Shown: piece after piece, positions 1-8,678 of the stretch | How positions within the stretch are numbered: the stretch's first letter is position 1 | How the letters are laid out: every line of letters begins with the position of its first letter | DNA from: Pseudomonas sp. FP2335 | GTDB lineage: Bacteria; Pseudomonadota; Gammaproteobacteria; Pseudomonadales; Pseudomonadaceae | NCBI RefSeq assembly: GCF_030687535.1 | Contig: NZ_CP117437.1 | Location: 1,385,501-1,449,500 of the forward strand | DNA: 64,000 bases | Direction: 5' to 3' | Position numbers and translations under genes: made by a program | The notes under the pieces: model-generated | What the model saw: the letters and a program-made list of their open reading frames with translations, nothing else | Databases searched by the model: none | What the model was told of the DNA's origin: nothing

Positions 1-2
1 TA

Positions 3-1142
3 CGGTATGGGTTGTATAGTCAAACTGGAATTGTGCCTGAATCAGATTATTTTTCACTGCGTGCCATAGACTCTTCAGGAAATATTTGGGTGGCTCCGCG
101 TCTCTATATATATGACGGGTTAAGGATGACTTCTCATGGAACCATAGTCGAGTTTCAAATTCCCGATATTCGTACTGAGCGTAGTCACCCTCGTTCAGAT
201 TTAGACGGGATTAGCATTGCCAGTGCTGTTATTGCTGGAAAATTTCGCATGCCGTTTAATAAGTGGCAAGACCAATCTGACGGTTCCAGTTCAGTATCTG
301 CACTTGATTTTGAAATTGATGGAGCAAAATTAAAGCTTTCGCAGAAGGCTAAGCATTTGGAGCTTGAGGTTGAGAGCAGCATTAGGGAAATAGATCATGA
401 GCTACTCATGACTATTTCTGAGTCGATCAGTATTGCAATTGGACGGGATGCGTGGCCTGCGTATTATAGGTTGTATAATAACGGTGTTACTAGGTCGTTC
501 ATTAGCGGAAGGCCGGATGTAAAGGGGCTTGGTATGATAAAGCCTCTTGTGGATGTATTTCCATATAAGATCGCTAAGTTAGTATCTTTCGTGAATTGCT
601 ATGTCAATAATCGTCAGGAGGAGCATCGTCATTTAGTATATTACTGGCGCCGCCTGTATCATGTTTCTAGTAGGATTGGAGATGTGGCTGCTTTAGTTTT
701 GACTGTGAATATTGAAGGGCTTGTGAACAATTACTTTTCTGAGGGTAGGGTGCCTTCAGAACGTGTTTTGGGGGAGGTACGTCATAGCAAGAAACTAATA
801 AAGTCTTTGAAGCTTCCAGGTAGTACTAATTCTCGCATTAAAAATGTATTGGGAGCTATGAAAAAGCTTAGCGCTCCTAATATATTAAGAGTATTGGAGA
901 AGGAAGGTGTTATAGAAACTACTCATGTGAAAAGCTGGAATGATCTACGCCACTCACTCGCCCATGCCGGAAACTCAGAGTCGGACCCGGTGACTACCAA
1001 TCAATTTTTTTTAGACATAGAAAGTTGTCTAGATTTGTTCTATAGATTAATTGGTTTGAGCGTTGGATATGACTCCTTTTTGGTCGAGGGTAGTGAGGAC
1101 TTAAAGCCTGCGGATATAATGGTGGAAGAAAAGAAGGTGTAG
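3..1142 (+). CDS. HEPN-motif protein of unknown function (5' end may lie outside window)
   Basis: The reading frame is open from the left edge, so the true start may lie upstream; the first start-like codon inside the window is TTG at 12. Counted from that codon the product is 376 aa. I do not recognise the family as a whole. Near the C-terminus it has W-N-D-L-R-H-S-L-A-H-A, with R313 and H318 forming the Rx4H signature of HEPN domains, which are often RNases in defence and toxin systems. The helical region before it (about residues 200-310) fits an ApeA-like HEPN arrangement, but this is inference. The first 180 residues look beta-rich and unassigned. The DNA is AT-rich with codon use unlike the core genes, which suggests horizontal transfer. 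It is convergent with another Rx4H gene 84 bp away. That this is a real gene is likely; the HEPN assignment is moderate. Confidence 0.7.
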   Translation, partial: RYGLYSQTGIVPESDYFSLRAIDSSGNIWVAPRLYIYDGLRMTSHGTIVEFQIPDIRTERSHPRSDLDGISIASAVIAGKFRMPFNKWQDQSDGSSSVSALDFEIDGAKLKLSQKAKHLELEVESSIREIDHELLMTISESISIAIGRDAWPAYYRLYNNGVTRSFISGRPDVKGLGMIKPLVDVFPYKIAKLVSFVNCYVNNRQEEHRHLVYYWRRLYHVSSRIGDVAALVLTVNIEGLVNNYFSEGRVPSERVLGEVRHSKKLIKSLKLPGSTNSRIKNVLGAMKKLSAPNILRVLEKEGVIETTHVKSWNDLRHSLAHAGNSESDPVTTNQFFLDIESCLDLFYRLIGLSVGYDSFLVEGSEDLKPADIMVEEKKV

Positions 1143-1180
1143 CATGAGTATTAGTTGTCTGGTGCTGCAATGGAGTTCGT

Positions 1181-1203
1181 AGGAGTCCATCCTTGGCTCC
1201 TGC
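1181..1203. terminator. Weak stem-loop between two convergent genes
   Basis: AGGAGTCCA pairs with TGGCTCCT around a 4-nt loop with one bulged T. It sits in the 84-bp gap between the convergent HEPN-motif genes. There is only a short T-run after it on the plus strand, so the terminator role is tentative. Confidence 0.3.
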
Positions 1204-1226
1204 TTTCTATAAGTTTTGCTGCAGTG

Positions 1227-2462
1227 TTATGGTGTTTCTAGATCTTTTTTAAAGGCGTTGTATAAATCGTCTGGATGAGGGAAGTGTTCTTTACTTAAAA
1301 GGTATTGAGCAGAGCCGAAATCAAGTTGTTGGACGTTCATGAAACAAATTGGACCCTCTGATAGGAATCGAATTGTTTCTTGATGTGGCGGAAGTACAGG
1401 GGCGTCAGAGCTGAAATCTTTGTTAGATTGCTCGAAGTTTTCGGCTTCCCATAGTTCGGTGTTGTCATTATCTAATGTTATGCCATGCTGGAGTGTGCAG
1501 GTGCTATGTTTTCGTAAGTATGGTTGGTCGCCTTGAGTGTCTGTGTTTTGCCCGTATATAAAAATTAGAGGTGATTGGTCGTCTTGTATTTTTGGAATGT
1601 ATACTACTATTGCGGCCAATTTGAACTGATATTTGGTATGGTTGTCGATGGTGTCCATAGTTAGGATGCCATCTTTCGAGAAGTCTACGATGCTAGCTAG
1701 ACCAGAGCAGTGGCCGTTTATGAAGTCGCAACCATAGGTTATTTCGTCTCCCTGTATAAGCTGTAGAATGGAGTGCGCTTTCTTTGGTTCGCTTATCAAA
1801 AAAACATCTGGCGCAGTTACGTTTTTTATATTGTTTACTTGCAATGCATGAATCAGGCGCTCAACAGTAATAGCCTTTATTTTGTTGTCTAGCTCTCCAT
1901 ATACCGCTTTGGTAAGGCGATATGCCCGGTCTAAGTCTGTTCTGCCTTGGCCCTCTAAATATGGTGCGCCAATCACTGGGCCGAAGAAGTTATCAAGATC
2001 TGATAGGAGGTTGATTAGTACTCTTGAAACTTCGTTCTCCCGTAATAGTACTGCGCTATGTGTGATGCTATTTCTCCAGCCTTCAACTTTTAATAGAGTT
2101 TTTTTGAATTTGTCCGTCATGGCAAAGCCGCATATATCTTTGAGTCGGTCAATTGACTCTTTGAATGTTATGGTGTGTACGCCGTCGGCTTCGTATAGCT
2201 CGTTTATCGTTCCTTCCCTACGGCTTATAAATGCTTGTTTAAGCCTTGTGATGTCACTAAATAATAGGAGTTCGTTATTTTCTTTCAATGCAAGCTTGAA
2301 AAGTATTTCTATTCCATGCTGGATGGAAAGTACAGAGTCTTTTAACGCTGAGAAACGCAAGGGATCTTCCGCGCGCTCTCCAAGTAGGCGCTCGTATGTT
2401 TCCAAGTGGCTGTAGCCTTTTTTTAAAGAGTCAAGTCCATTTTCAATCAGCGAAATTCTCAT
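1227..2462 (-). CDS. HEPN-motif protein, second member of a convergent pair
   Basis: This 411-aa product belongs to no family I recognise. The ATG start follows AGGAAG at a suitable distance. The N-terminal 160 residues look helical and contain G-W-R-N-S-I-T-H-S, where R130 and H135 match the HEPN Rx4H motif. A related-looking helix (residues 41-60) precedes it. Residues 180-411 form an unassigned, beta-rich-looking region. Known HEPN domains act as metal-independent RNases or as nucleotidyltransferase partners; no MNT-type nucleotidyltransferase partner is visible here. The gene is strongly AT-rich, like its convergent neighbour and unlike everything right of 3,100, so both probably arrived together. 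An RNase toxin or anti-phage effector is a reasonable guess but unproven. Confidence 0.75.
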   Translation of the reverse strand: MRISLIENGLDSLKKGYSHLETYERLLGERAEDPLRFSALKDSVLSIQHGIEILFKLALKENNELLLFSDITRLKQAFISRREGTINELYEADGVHTITFKESIDRLKDICGFAMTDKFKKTLLKVEGWRNSITHSAVLLRENEVSRVLINLLSDLDNFFGPVIGAPYLEGQGRTDLDRAYRLTKAVYGELDNKIKAITVERLIHALQVNNIKNVTAPDVFLISEPKKAHSILQLIQGDEITYGCDFINGHCSGLASIVDFSKDGILTMDTIDNHTKYQFKLAAIVVYIPKIQDDQSPLIFIYGQNTDTQGDQPYLRKHSTCTLQHGITLDNDNTELWEAENFEQSNKDFSSDAPVLPPHQETIRFLSEGPICFMNVQQLDFGSAQYLLSKEHFPHPDDLYNAFKKDLETP

Positions 2463-2567
2463 TCGTCTTCCTAGATTTAAGGCTGTGGGATTAATTTTTT
2501 ACAGTGATGATTGATCTGTATGCATAAATCGTCGCATGCAAAAGTGGTACGAAAAGCAATAGATATG

Positions 2568-2819
2568 TTAGTGGCTCACTTGTTTGCATGTGGATTTGGA
2601 GTCTGCCTTGCAGTCGTTAAACCGGCAACGGCGAGACGGTACATCAGGACATTTAACAACACAGAAGCGGTTCATTGAAAAAAAATAGTCATGAAAAGCA
2701 CTTATCCCCCTCCCGCCGACGGGCTTTGCGTGCTTTTTTTGTGCAAAGCGGTGGGGTAGTGCAATCAACCCCGCAGCCCGCGCCGGCCGGGCGTCTTGTA
2801 GGGGAGCCAGCCTTTTCAC
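2568..2819 (-). CDS. Doubtful 83-aa frame, possibly a phage-satellite remnant
   Basis: A GTG-initiated frame encodes 83 aa rich in Arg, Lys and Cys. The middle section (F-H-D-Y-F-F-S-M-N-R-F and V-V-K-C-P-D) resembles, from memory only, small proteins of the Ash/Icd type found near the start of P4-like phage satellites. It lies 105 bp upstream of the minus-strand HEPN gene on the same strand. No strong ribosome site was seen. It may be an untranslated conserved leader rather than a gene. Confidence 0.22.
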   Translation of the reverse strand: MKRLAPLQDARPARAAGLIALPHRFAQKKHAKPVGGRGISAFHDYFFSMNRFCVVKCPDVPSRRCRFNDCKADSKSTCKQVSH

Positions 2820-3110
2820 TCATTGCAAAGATTTTCAGTGGAATGCAAAACATCTGCACGATCAGCCTGAGATCCTCCCAAATGCTGCAAACCCAAAGGC
2901 CCCCGGCCCGTGGGGACGAAAATTAGAAAATCCAGAAAATCAGAGATTTTTGTTTTTGGGTGTGATCCAAAAAGTGATGGGTAATTTATCTGGTCTGGTA
3001 ACCGAAAAACCGGCAAAGCCCTTATAAACCGTGGCTTACAGAAGAGTACTGGTTCAAAGATTCTTTGCACTAATTGAACCCAGGGAGGCAGCATTAAAGT
3101 ATGATGAATA

Positions 3111-3126
3111 CTGTTTATATATACAG
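3111..3126. promoter_or_regulatory. LexA (SOS) box in front of the DNA methylase
   Basis: CTGTTTATATATACAG matches the LexA operator pattern CTGT-N8-ACAG exactly. It ends 16 bp before the ATG of the methylase gene, with an AAGGA ribosome site (3128-3132) between them. The AT-rich centre probably overlaps the -10 region, so LexA binding would block transcription until DNA damage. Confidence 0.8.
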
Positions 3127-3142
3127 TAAGGATCTAGTTTAA

Positions 3143-3937
3143 ATGTCTGTACCAATCGTTCCATGGATGGGCGGAAAACGCCGCTTGGCCGACCGACTTA
3201 TCCCGCTTTTCCCTCCCCATGAATGCTATGTCGAAGTCTTTGCCGGCGGCGCCGCGCTCTACTTCATGCGTCCGCAGGCCGCACCAGTTGAAGTCCTCAA
3301 CGATATAAACGGTGACCTGGTGACGCTTTACCGAGTTGTGCAAAACCACCTGGAAGAGTTCGTGCGCCAGTTCAAGTGGGCAATCAGCTCGCGGCAGGTG
3401 TTTGAATGGCAAAAAATGACTCGCCCCGAAACCCTCACTGACATCCAGCGAGCTGCCCGTTTCTTCTACCTGCAGCATCACGCCTTTGCGGGCAAGGTCT
3501 CCGGCCAGTCGTTCGGCACCGCTACTACAGCCCCTGCCATCAACCTGCTGCGGATCGAGGAGAACCTATCTGCCGCGTGGCAACGCCTATCTGGCACCTA
3601 CGTGGAGAACCTGTCCTGGTTGGAGTGTGCGGAGCGCTATGATCGCGCCCACACCTTCCATTACATGGACCCGCCTTACTGGCAGACCGCAGGTTACGGA
3701 GTGGACTTCGCATTTGATAACTACGAGCGCATGGCCGACTTTATGCGGCGCTGCAAGGGCAAGGTCATGGTCAGCATCAACGACCACCCGGACATTCGTC
3801 GGGTGTTTGAGGGCTTTCATTTTGAGACCGTAGACATTCGGTACAGCACGACCAACCAGCGGCAGGGGAAGGCTGAGGTCAGCGGTGAGCTGGTGATAAT
3901 GAACTGGGAGCCAGCGGCTTTGGGCGGGTTGTTCTGA
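3143..3937 (+). CDS. D12-class DNA adenine N6-methyltransferase (phage type)
   Basis: This 264-aa protein transfers a methyl group from S-adenosylmethionine to adenine N6. It shows the SAM-binding motif E-V-F-A-G-G-A-A-L-Y-F (31-41), preceded by P-W-M-G-G-K-R-R-L (7-15), and the catalytic D-P-P-Y at 176-179, in the order typical of the Dam/D12 group. The length is normal. No restriction endonuclease gene lies beside it, so it is an orphan methylase of the kind carried by prophages. The LexA box immediately upstream means it is probably made during the SOS response. The recognition site cannot be read from the sequence; GATC is the default for the class but not certain. An intrinsic terminator follows 64 bp downstream. 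Confidence 0.88.
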   Translation: MSVPIVPWMGGKRRLADRLIPLFPPHECYVEVFAGGAALYFMRPQAAPVEVLNDINGDLVTLYRVVQNHLEEFVRQFKWAISSRQVFEWQKMTRPETLTDIQRAARFFYLQHHAFAGKVSGQSFGTATTAPAINLLRIEENLSAAWQRLSGTYVENLSWLECAERYDRAHTFHYMDPPYWQTAGYGVDFAFDNYERMADFMRRCKGKVMVSINDHPDIRRVFEGFHFETVDIRYSTTNQRQGKAEVSGELVIMNWEPAALGGLF

Positions 3938-4329
3938 TCGAAGGGAGGGCAGTGGATTAATGTGTAGGGTGAATATCTTTAGGGCACCCCAGGGAAACAA
4001 AGCCAACCTTGGGGTTGGCTTTTGCGATGGTGGTGGACATGTCTAACCTCGGTATTAAATGACGCCGCCAGTCGGGCACGACGAGGCGGTAGACGGGCGC
4101 TTGGTGCGCCTCTGATCAAAAAGTGCGCAATTCTAGCGACGGGCAGCGCACTTGACCAGCTTTATGCAGGGAAATGCGACGAGTGCTGCGCTATGCTTCG
4201 CGCCGTTGCCCATAGGTAAAACGCCAAGGTCAATAAAACGTCTGTTACGAGAAGTAAAACAGCGCATGCTAGGGTCAGCTTAGAAGCGTTGTTTATAAGA
4301 GACCTCAGGTCAAAGGGCAGGAGTGGTTG
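3938..4329. other. Intergenic region between methylase and kup
   Basis: Apart from a terminator at 4001-4023, this 392-bp stretch should carry the kup promoter and leader. I see no gene and no sigma-70 pair good enough to call. The ribosome site AGGAG of kup lies at 4319-4323. Confidence 0.5.
4001..4023 (+). terminator. Rho-independent terminator of the methylase gene
   Basis: AGCCAACC and GGTTGGCT form an 8-bp stem around TTGG, followed by a short T-run. It lies 64 bp after the methylase stop. Confidence 0.75.
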
Positions 4330-6231
4330 ATGGGTCAGGCAAGTAGTCCGGCGGCAGGCGCCGCGCATTCCACTGCAAAGCCGATTGGCATGCTGGTGGC
4401 AGCGGTCGGGGTGGTTTATGGCGATATTGGGACCAGCCCGCTCTACACCCTTAAAGAGGTGTTCAACGGTGGTTATGGGGTTCAGGTCAACCATGACGGT
4501 GTGCTGGGTATCCTGGCGCTGATCTTCTGGTCGCTGATCTGGGTGGTATCGATCAAGTACATGTTGTTCGTGCTGCGCGCCGACAACCAGGGCGAGGGCG
4601 GCATCATGGCGCTGACTGCCTTGGCGCGTCGGGCGGCGGGGGAGCGCAAGAAGCTGCGCAGCTTCCTGGTGGTGTGCGGCCTCTGCGGGGCGGCGTTGTT
4701 CTACGGCGACAGCATGATCACCCCGGCGATTTCCGTGTTGTCGGCGGTGGAAGGCCTGGAACTGGCATTCGACGGCCTGGAGAAATGGGTCGTGCCCATC
4801 GCCCTGGTCGTGCTGGTGGCGCTGTTCCTGATCCAGAAACACGGCACCGACCACATCGGCAAGCTGTTCGGGCCGGTGATGGTGACCTGGTTCCTGGTGC
4901 TGGGCGGTCTCGGTGTGTATGGCATCACCTTGCACCCGGAGGTGCTCAATGCCATGAACCCGATCTGGGCCGTGCGCTTCTTCCAGGCCCATCCCGGCAT
5001 CGGCGTGGCGATCCTCGGCGCGGTGGTGCTGGCACTGACCGGCGCCGAAGCGCTGTATGCCGACATGGGCCACTTTGGCCGTAAACCCATCGCCCGTGCC
5101 TGGTTCATGCTGGTGCTGCCGGCGCTGGTGCTCAACTATTTCGGCCAGGGCGCGATGTTGCTGGGCGACCCGGAAGCCGCGCGCAACCCGTTCTATCTGC
5201 TGGCGCCGAGCTGGGCGTTGATCCCGCTGGTGGTGCTGTCCACCCTGGCCACGGTGATTGCGTCCCAGGCGGTCATCTCCGGTGCGTTCTCGCTGACGCG
5301 CCAGGCGATCCAGTTGGGCTACATCCCGCGCATGCATATCCAGCACACCTCCAGTGCCGAGCAGGGCCAGATCTACATCGGTGCGGTGAACTGGTCGCTG
5401 ATGGTCGGCGTGATTTTGCTGGTGCTGGGCTTCGAGTCCTCCAACGCACTGGCTTCGGCCTACGGCGTGGCGGTGACCGGCACCATGTTGATGACCACCA
5501 TCCTGGTATCGGCGGTGATGCTGCTGCTGTGGAAATGGCCGCCGATCCTGGCGGTGCCGGTATTGGTCTGCTGCCTGTTGGTCGACGGCCTGTACTTTGC
5601 TGCCAACGTACCGAAGATCATCCAGGGCGGCGCCTTCCCGGTGCTGGCGGGGATCGTGCTGTTCATCCTGATGACCACCTGGAAGCGCGGCAAGCAATTG
5701 CTGGTGGACCGCCTCGACGAAGGCGGCCTGCCGTTGCCGATCTTTATCAGCAGCATCCGCGTGCAGCCGCCCCATCGCGTGCAGGGCACCGCGGTGTTCC
5801 TCACCGCCCGCCCGGACGCCGTGCCCCACGCGCTGTTGCACAACCTGCTGCATAACCAGGTGCTGCATGAGCAAGTGGTGCTGCTGACAGTGGTGTATGA
5901 AGATATTCCTCGGGTGCCGGTGGAGCGGCGCTTCGAGGTGGATTCGTTTGGCGACGGCTTCTTCCGCGTGATCCTGCATTTCGGTTTTACCGATGAGCCG
6001 GATGTGCCTGAGGCGCTGAAACTGTGCCACCTGGATAACCTGGATTTCAGCCCGATGCGCACCACCTACTTCCTCAGCCGCGAGACCGTGATCGCGTCGA
6101 AGATCGAAGGCATGGCGCGCTGGCGCGAAAGTCTGTTCGCCTTCATGTTGAAGAATGCCAACGGCAACCTGCGCTTCTTCAAACTCCCTGTAAACCGCGT
6201 GATCGAGCTGGGCACCCAGGTCGAAATGTAG
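4330..6231 (+). CDS. kup: Kup (TrkD) low-affinity potassium transporter
   Basis: This 633-aa inner-membrane protein takes up K+ by proton symport. The N-terminus has the family signature [11 protein letters not shown]. About twelve hydrophobic segments fill residues 15-450, and a soluble cytoplasmic domain follows to the C-terminus. The length fits the Kup family (about 620-635 aa). I chose the ATG at 4330 rather than the TTG at 4327 because AGGAG (4319-4323) is then 6 bases away. It is transcribed alone, with a strong terminator just after the stop. The very long open frame on the opposite strand across this gene is a high-GC shadow. Confidence 0.95.
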   Translation: MGQASSPAAGAAHSTAKPIGMLVAAVGVVYGDIGTSPLYTLKEVFNGGYGVQVNHDGVLGILALIFWSLIWVVSIKYMLFVLRADNQGEGGIMALTALARRAAGERKKLRSFLVVCGLCGAALFYGDSMITPAISVLSAVEGLELAFDGLEKWVVPIALVVLVALFLIQKHGTDHIGKLFGPVMVTWFLVLGGLGVYGITLHPEVLNAMNPIWAVRFFQAHPGIGVAILGAVVLALTGAEALYADMGHFGRKPIARAWFMLVLPALVLNYFGQGAMLLGDPEAARNPFYLLAPSWALIPLVVLSTLATVIASQAVISGAFSLTRQAIQLGYIPRMHIQHTSSAEQGQIYIGAVNWSLMVGVILLVLGFESSNALASAYGVAVTGTMLMTTILVSAVMLLLWKWPPILAVPVLVCCLLVDGLYFAANVPKIIQGGAFPVLAGIVLFILMTTWKRGKQLLVDRLDEGGLPLPIFISSIRVQPPHRVQGTAVFLTARPDAVPHALLHNLLHNQVLHEQVVLLTVVYEDIPRVPVERRFEVDSFGDGFFRVILHFGFTDEPDVPEALKLCHLDNLDFSPMRTTYFLSRETVIASKIEGMARWRESLFAFMLKNANGNLRFFKLPVNRVIELGTQVEM

Positions 6232-6243
6232 GTTTTTGCAGCA

Positions 6244-6266
6244 CGGGGGCCGGCAATCGGCCCCCG
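6244..6266 (+). terminator. Terminator after kup
   Basis: CGGGGGCCG and CGGCCCCCG form a 9-bp perfect stem with a GCAAT loop, 12 bases after the kup stop codon. The following T content is modest. Confidence 0.65.
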
Positions 6267-6357
6267 CTTGATGTTCTGAACCCTGTGCAAACCACCGTTG
6301 TCGACTAGGCTCTAAACACTGTTGAACAGTGCCCATAGAACCCAGAAGAGGTGCGCC

Positions 6358-7464
6358 ATGAGTCAGCTGCTCGAACCCTATACCCTGCGCCAATTGACCC
6401 TGCTCAACCGCATCGCGGTATCGCCGATGTGCCAGTATTCGTCCGATGACGGCTTGGCCAATGACTGGCACCTGGTGCACCTCGGCAGTCGTGCCGTGGG
6501 TGGCGCAGGCCTGATCTTCACCGAAGCCACCGCCGTGACCGCCGACGGCCGTATCACCGCCCAGGACCTGGGCCTGTGGAATGACGCACAGATCGAACCA
6601 TTGCAACGCATCACCCGTTTTATCGCGGCCCAGGGCGCGGTGGCCGGGATTCAACTGGCCCACGCCGGGCGCAAGGCCAGCACCCATCGGCCGTGGATCG
6701 GCAAGCATGGCAGCGTCAAGCCGGAGGACGGCGGCTGGGTGCCGGTGGGGCCATCGCCGATTGCCTTCGACCCTCAGCACACCCAACCCAGGCAACTCGA
6801 TGAAGCGCAGATCCAGCAGGTGATCGCCGACTTTGTCGCCGCCGCCAAGCGTGCCTTGACCGCAGGTTTTGAAGTGGTGGAAATCCATGCCGCCCATGGT
6901 TACCTGCTGCATCAATTTCTCTCGCCGATCAGCAATCAGCGCCAGGATCTGTACGGCGGATCGTTTGAAAACCGCATCCGCCTGGTCTTGCAGGTAACCC
7001 AAGCGGTGCGCGACGTCTGGCCGCAAGAGCTGCCGCTGTTTGTGCGAGTATCGGCCACCGACTGGGTCGAAGACGGCTGGAACCCTGACGAAACCGTGGA
7101 ATTGGCGCGCCGCCTCAAGGACCTCGGCGTGGATTTGATCGACGTCTCGTCCGGTGGTACCGCCGCCAATGCCGAGATTCCTACCGGCCCCGGCTACCAG
7201 ACGCGCTTCGCCGAGCGGGTGCGCAAGGAATCGGGGATCGCCACCGGCACCGTTGGCATGATCACCGAACCGGCCCAGGCCGAGCACATCCTGCGCACCT
7301 GTCAGGCCGACATCATCTTCCTCGCCCGTGAGTTGCTGCGCGACCCGTACTGGCCGCTGCATGCCGACGATGACTTGGGTGGGCGCAAGGCGATCTGGCC
7401 GGCGCAGTACCAACGGGCGACGCATCGGGACCAGCCGATCCATGAGTCGGACCTGCGCGACTGA
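6358..7464 (+). CDS. Old-yellow-enzyme NAD(P)H:flavin oxidoreductase (XenA/YqjM class)
   Basis: This FMN-dependent ene-reductase of 368 aa reduces activated C=C bonds and electrophilic xenobiotics with NADPH. It has S-P-M-C-Q-Y near the N-terminus with C25 at the place of the redox-tuning Cys of the YqjM/XenA ('thermophilic-like') subclass, W-H-L-V-H-L, A-H-A-G-R-K-A-S, and E-I-H-A-A-H-G-Y-L-L with the substrate-binding His pair region. The TIM-barrel length is as expected. The ATG at 6358 follows AGAAGAGG and gives the standard N-terminus L-L-E-P-Y-T-L. A bidirectional-looking terminator separates it from the convergent DUF418 gene. The physiological substrate is unknown. Confidence 0.9.
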   Translation: MSQLLEPYTLRQLTLLNRIAVSPMCQYSSDDGLANDWHLVHLGSRAVGGAGLIFTEATAVTADGRITAQDLGLWNDAQIEPLQRITRFIAAQGAVAGIQLAHAGRKASTHRPWIGKHGSVKPEDGGWVPVGPSPIAFDPQHTQPRQLDEAQIQQVIADFVAAAKRALTAGFEVVEIHAAHGYLLHQFLSPISNQRQDLYGGSFENRIRLVLQVTQAVRDVWPQELPLFVRVSATDWVEDGWNPDETVELARRLKDLGVDLIDVSSGGTAANAEIPTGPGYQTRFAERVRKESGIATGTVGMITEPAQAEHILRTCQADIIFLARELLRDPYWPLHADDDLGGRKAIWPAQYQRATHRDQPIHESDLRD

Positions 7465-7482
7465 CCCCTTGTGTCGAGTCGA

Positions 7483-7508
7483 AACCCACCGCAACAGGTG
7501 GGTTTTTT
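7483..7508. terminator. Terminator between convergent genes
   Basis: AACCCACC and GGTGGGTT form an 8-bp stem around GCAACA, followed by T's on the plus strand. It lies between the reductase and the minus-strand DUF418 gene, whose stop overlaps its edge. Confidence 0.8.
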
Positions 7509-8676
7509 ACAGGCTGCGCCGCCAGCTTGGCCACGCCCACAAGGTGGCCGCCCGCAGCAACCATTCCAACGGCCCGTAGGGATGACTGCGCAGCCAGCGT
7601 GCGCTGCACCACCGTTGCAAGGCAAAGATCCCCAGCACCACGGGCAGCATCAGCAGCGGTTCGAGCCGGTTGATCAAGCCTGCGCCATAACCGCTGAACA
7701 GCACCCCCAACAGCGCCGATTGCAGCAGGTAGTTACTCAGGGCCATCTTGCCCATGGGCGCCAACCACTGGCATAAGCGGGCGCCGGCGGCAGTGCTGAA
7801 CAGTGCCAGCATCGACATCGCATAGGCCGCGCTCAACAGCGGTGCGGTGAGTTGGCCGAGGCCAAAGGCGAAGGTTTCGAGGCCGCCGCCGGGTGCATAG
7901 GCGGCGCTCACGGCATAGATCAGCGCACCCGGCAGGCCCACGGCAAGTGTGATGAGCAGCAGGCGCCGCAGGTGCGGTTCCCAGCGATAAGGTGTGACCA
8001 GTAATTGGTTGCGCCCAGCGGCATAACCGAAGAAGAACATCGCCAGGGCGCTCGGTCCTTGCAGCAGCCATAACGCCTGCACGGTCTGCCACAGGTGAGC
8101 ACTGTGAAAGCGCAAGGTCTCCAGGGCACTGCCGCTGAATGCCGCGAGTTTGGTCGAGGCCTCACTGCTCGAGGTCGCGCTGAAGTCGCCGGCCAGCGCT
8201 TGCAGCACGCCGAGCGCCATCCATGCCGAACAGGCAACCGTTACCAGGCCGACGCCCCAGCGACATGCCGTGGCCGGCGACAGATTGCGCGCCGCCAGCA
8301 GCACCAGGCCAAGCAATGCGTAGGTGGACAGAATTTCGCCATAGTAGAGCAGGGCGCCGTGGGCGACGCCCAGGGCCAGCAACGCCAGTTGCCGGCGCAC
8401 CATGCGCGGTACAAACGCCGCCTCGGCGCGTTCTGCGGCGGCCATCTGCAAGGTAAAGCTGTAGCCGAACAGAAAGGAAAACAGCAGGTAGAACTTGGTT
8501 TCGAACAGCAGTGAAATCCCCAGGCGCACCCAGTGATCGGCCGTACTCGCGTAGTCGGGATTGCTGAGGGGCGAGGCGTAGTAAGGGTCGGCAAATGCAC
8601 AAATGTTCACCACCAGGATGCCCAGCAGCGCAAAACCGCGCAACGCGTCGACGTGTATCAGGCGTGTCGGCGTCAT
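7507..8676 (-). CDS. DUF418 (YeiB-like) polytopic membrane protein
   Basis: A 389-aa integral membrane protein with about ten hydrophobic segments. It opens with R-L-I-H-V-D-A-L-R-G-F-A-L-L-G-I, the DALRG-type signature shared by YeiB/DUF418 proteins and acyltransferase-3-like membrane families. DUF418 occupies the C-terminal half. The biochemical role of the family is not established; links to acylation of surface compounds are only guesses. The ATG at 8676 was preferred over the upstream TTG (8682) because it sits 2 bases after the stop of the preceding TetR gene (TGAACATG), a layout typical of translational coupling. The TetR partner is the probable regulator. Confidence 0.85.
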   Translation of the reverse strand: MTPTRLIHVDALRGFALLGILVVNICAFADPYYASPLSNPDYASTADHWVRLGISLLFETKFYLLFSFLFGYSFTLQMAAAERAEAAFVPRMVRRQLALLALGVAHGALLYYGEILSTYALLGLVLLAARNLSPATACRWGVGLVTVACSAWMALGVLQALAGDFSATSSSEASTKLAAFSGSALETLRFHSAHLWQTVQALWLLQGPSALAMFFFGYAAGRNQLLVTPYRWEPHLRRLLLITLAVGLPGALIYAVSAAYAPGGGLETFAFGLGQLTAPLLSAAYAMSMLALFSTAAGARLCQWLAPMGKMALSNYLLQSALLGVLFSGYGAGLINRLEPLLMLPVVLGIFALQRWCSARWLRSHPYGPLEWLLRAATLWAWPSWRRSL

Positions 8677-8678
8677 GT

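Larger units (their letters stand above)
2463..3142. other. Gene-poor junction between AT-rich island and core DNA
   Basis: These 680 bases hold no convincing gene apart from one doubtful minus-strand frame (2568-2819). They include the promoter region of the minus-strand HEPN gene on the left and a LexA box with the methylase ribosome site on the right. The base composition switches from AT-rich to GC-rich near 2,570, is mixed again from about 2,930, and has no tRNA or obvious direct repeat that would mark an attachment site. Confidence 0.5.

Noticed and set aside
2675..3094. Small frames on both strands in the junction region
   Set aside because: No ribosome sites or recognisable sequence; overlapped by a region with promoter and LexA signals.
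1..4329. tRNA gene or attachment site bordering the AT-rich island
   Set aside because: No cloverleaf, T-loop sequence or direct repeat was found within the window; the island's left end is outside.
4162..7494. 1110-codon open frame on the minus strand
   Set aside because: Lies antisense to kup and the flavin reductase; His/Gln/Arg-rich low-complexity product typical of high-GC shadow frames.
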